DNA of 5,970 nt from Spirochaetia bacterium (GTDB lineage: Bacteria; Spirochaetota; Spirochaetia; PWKH01): contig SKXS01000059.1 in assembly GCA_007128345.1 (NCBI GenBank), positions 1 to 5,970 on the forward strand, written 5' to 3'. The notes under the pieces were generated by a model. The model searched no databases. It was given only the letters and a program-made list of their open reading frames with translations, and was not told the origin of the DNA. Shown here piece by piece: positions 5,969-5,970 of this stretch. Position numbers and translations under genes: made by a program. How positions within the stretch are numbered: position 1 is the stretch's first letter; the number at the start of each line of letters is the position of its first letter.

Positions 5969-5970
5969 AC

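Overview
This is a bacterial window of roughly balanced base composition. Genes are tightly packed, have clear Shine-Dalgarno sites and ordinary sigma-70-like promoter elements. Nothing fixes the species. The protein styles recall anaerobic host-associated lineages such as Sphaerochaeta-like spirochaetes or Clostridia, but that is recall by resemblance and is weak. I see no mobile element, tRNA, rRNA or CRISPR array.

Left part, + strand: positions 1-1030 hold the decayed remains of a membrane-anchored or secreted alpha/beta hydrolase (proline-iminopeptidase-like, S33 style). It is broken by a stop inside the oxyanion-hole motif and by at least three frame changes. A leader of about 290 bases follows. 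It carries a candidate promoter whose -10 lies inside a perfect 8-5-8 inverted repeat, and then a strong hairpin ending at the ribosome binding site. Next comes a two-gene operon: a YhcH/YjgK/YiaL-family protein (1323-1772; the family includes the sialic-acid anomerase NanQ) and a RidA-family protein (1797-2168). A 14-bp-stem terminator at 2190-2225 closes it.

Right part, - strand, convergent with the first operon: four genes are read from 5904 down to 2458, with overlaps or gaps of only a few bases. In transcription order they are a small four-helix membrane protein, an NTF2/SnoaL-like protein, a classical SDR of retinol-dehydrogenase type, and a CrtI/RetSat-like FAD oxidoreductase. A perfect TATAAT lies at the right edge of the window, with a TTCGCGAA palindrome just after it. 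The tight coupling suggests the four products work together. A plausible but unproven role is redox modification of a hydrophobic (isoprenoid, polyene or lipid) substrate at the membrane: the SDR and FAD enzyme do the redox steps, the NTF2-fold protein binds or rearranges the substrate, and the four-helix protein acts in the membrane.

The window's most interesting content is this four-gene cassette, the palindrome-controlled NanQ/RidA-type operon, and the in-place decay of the hydrolase gene.
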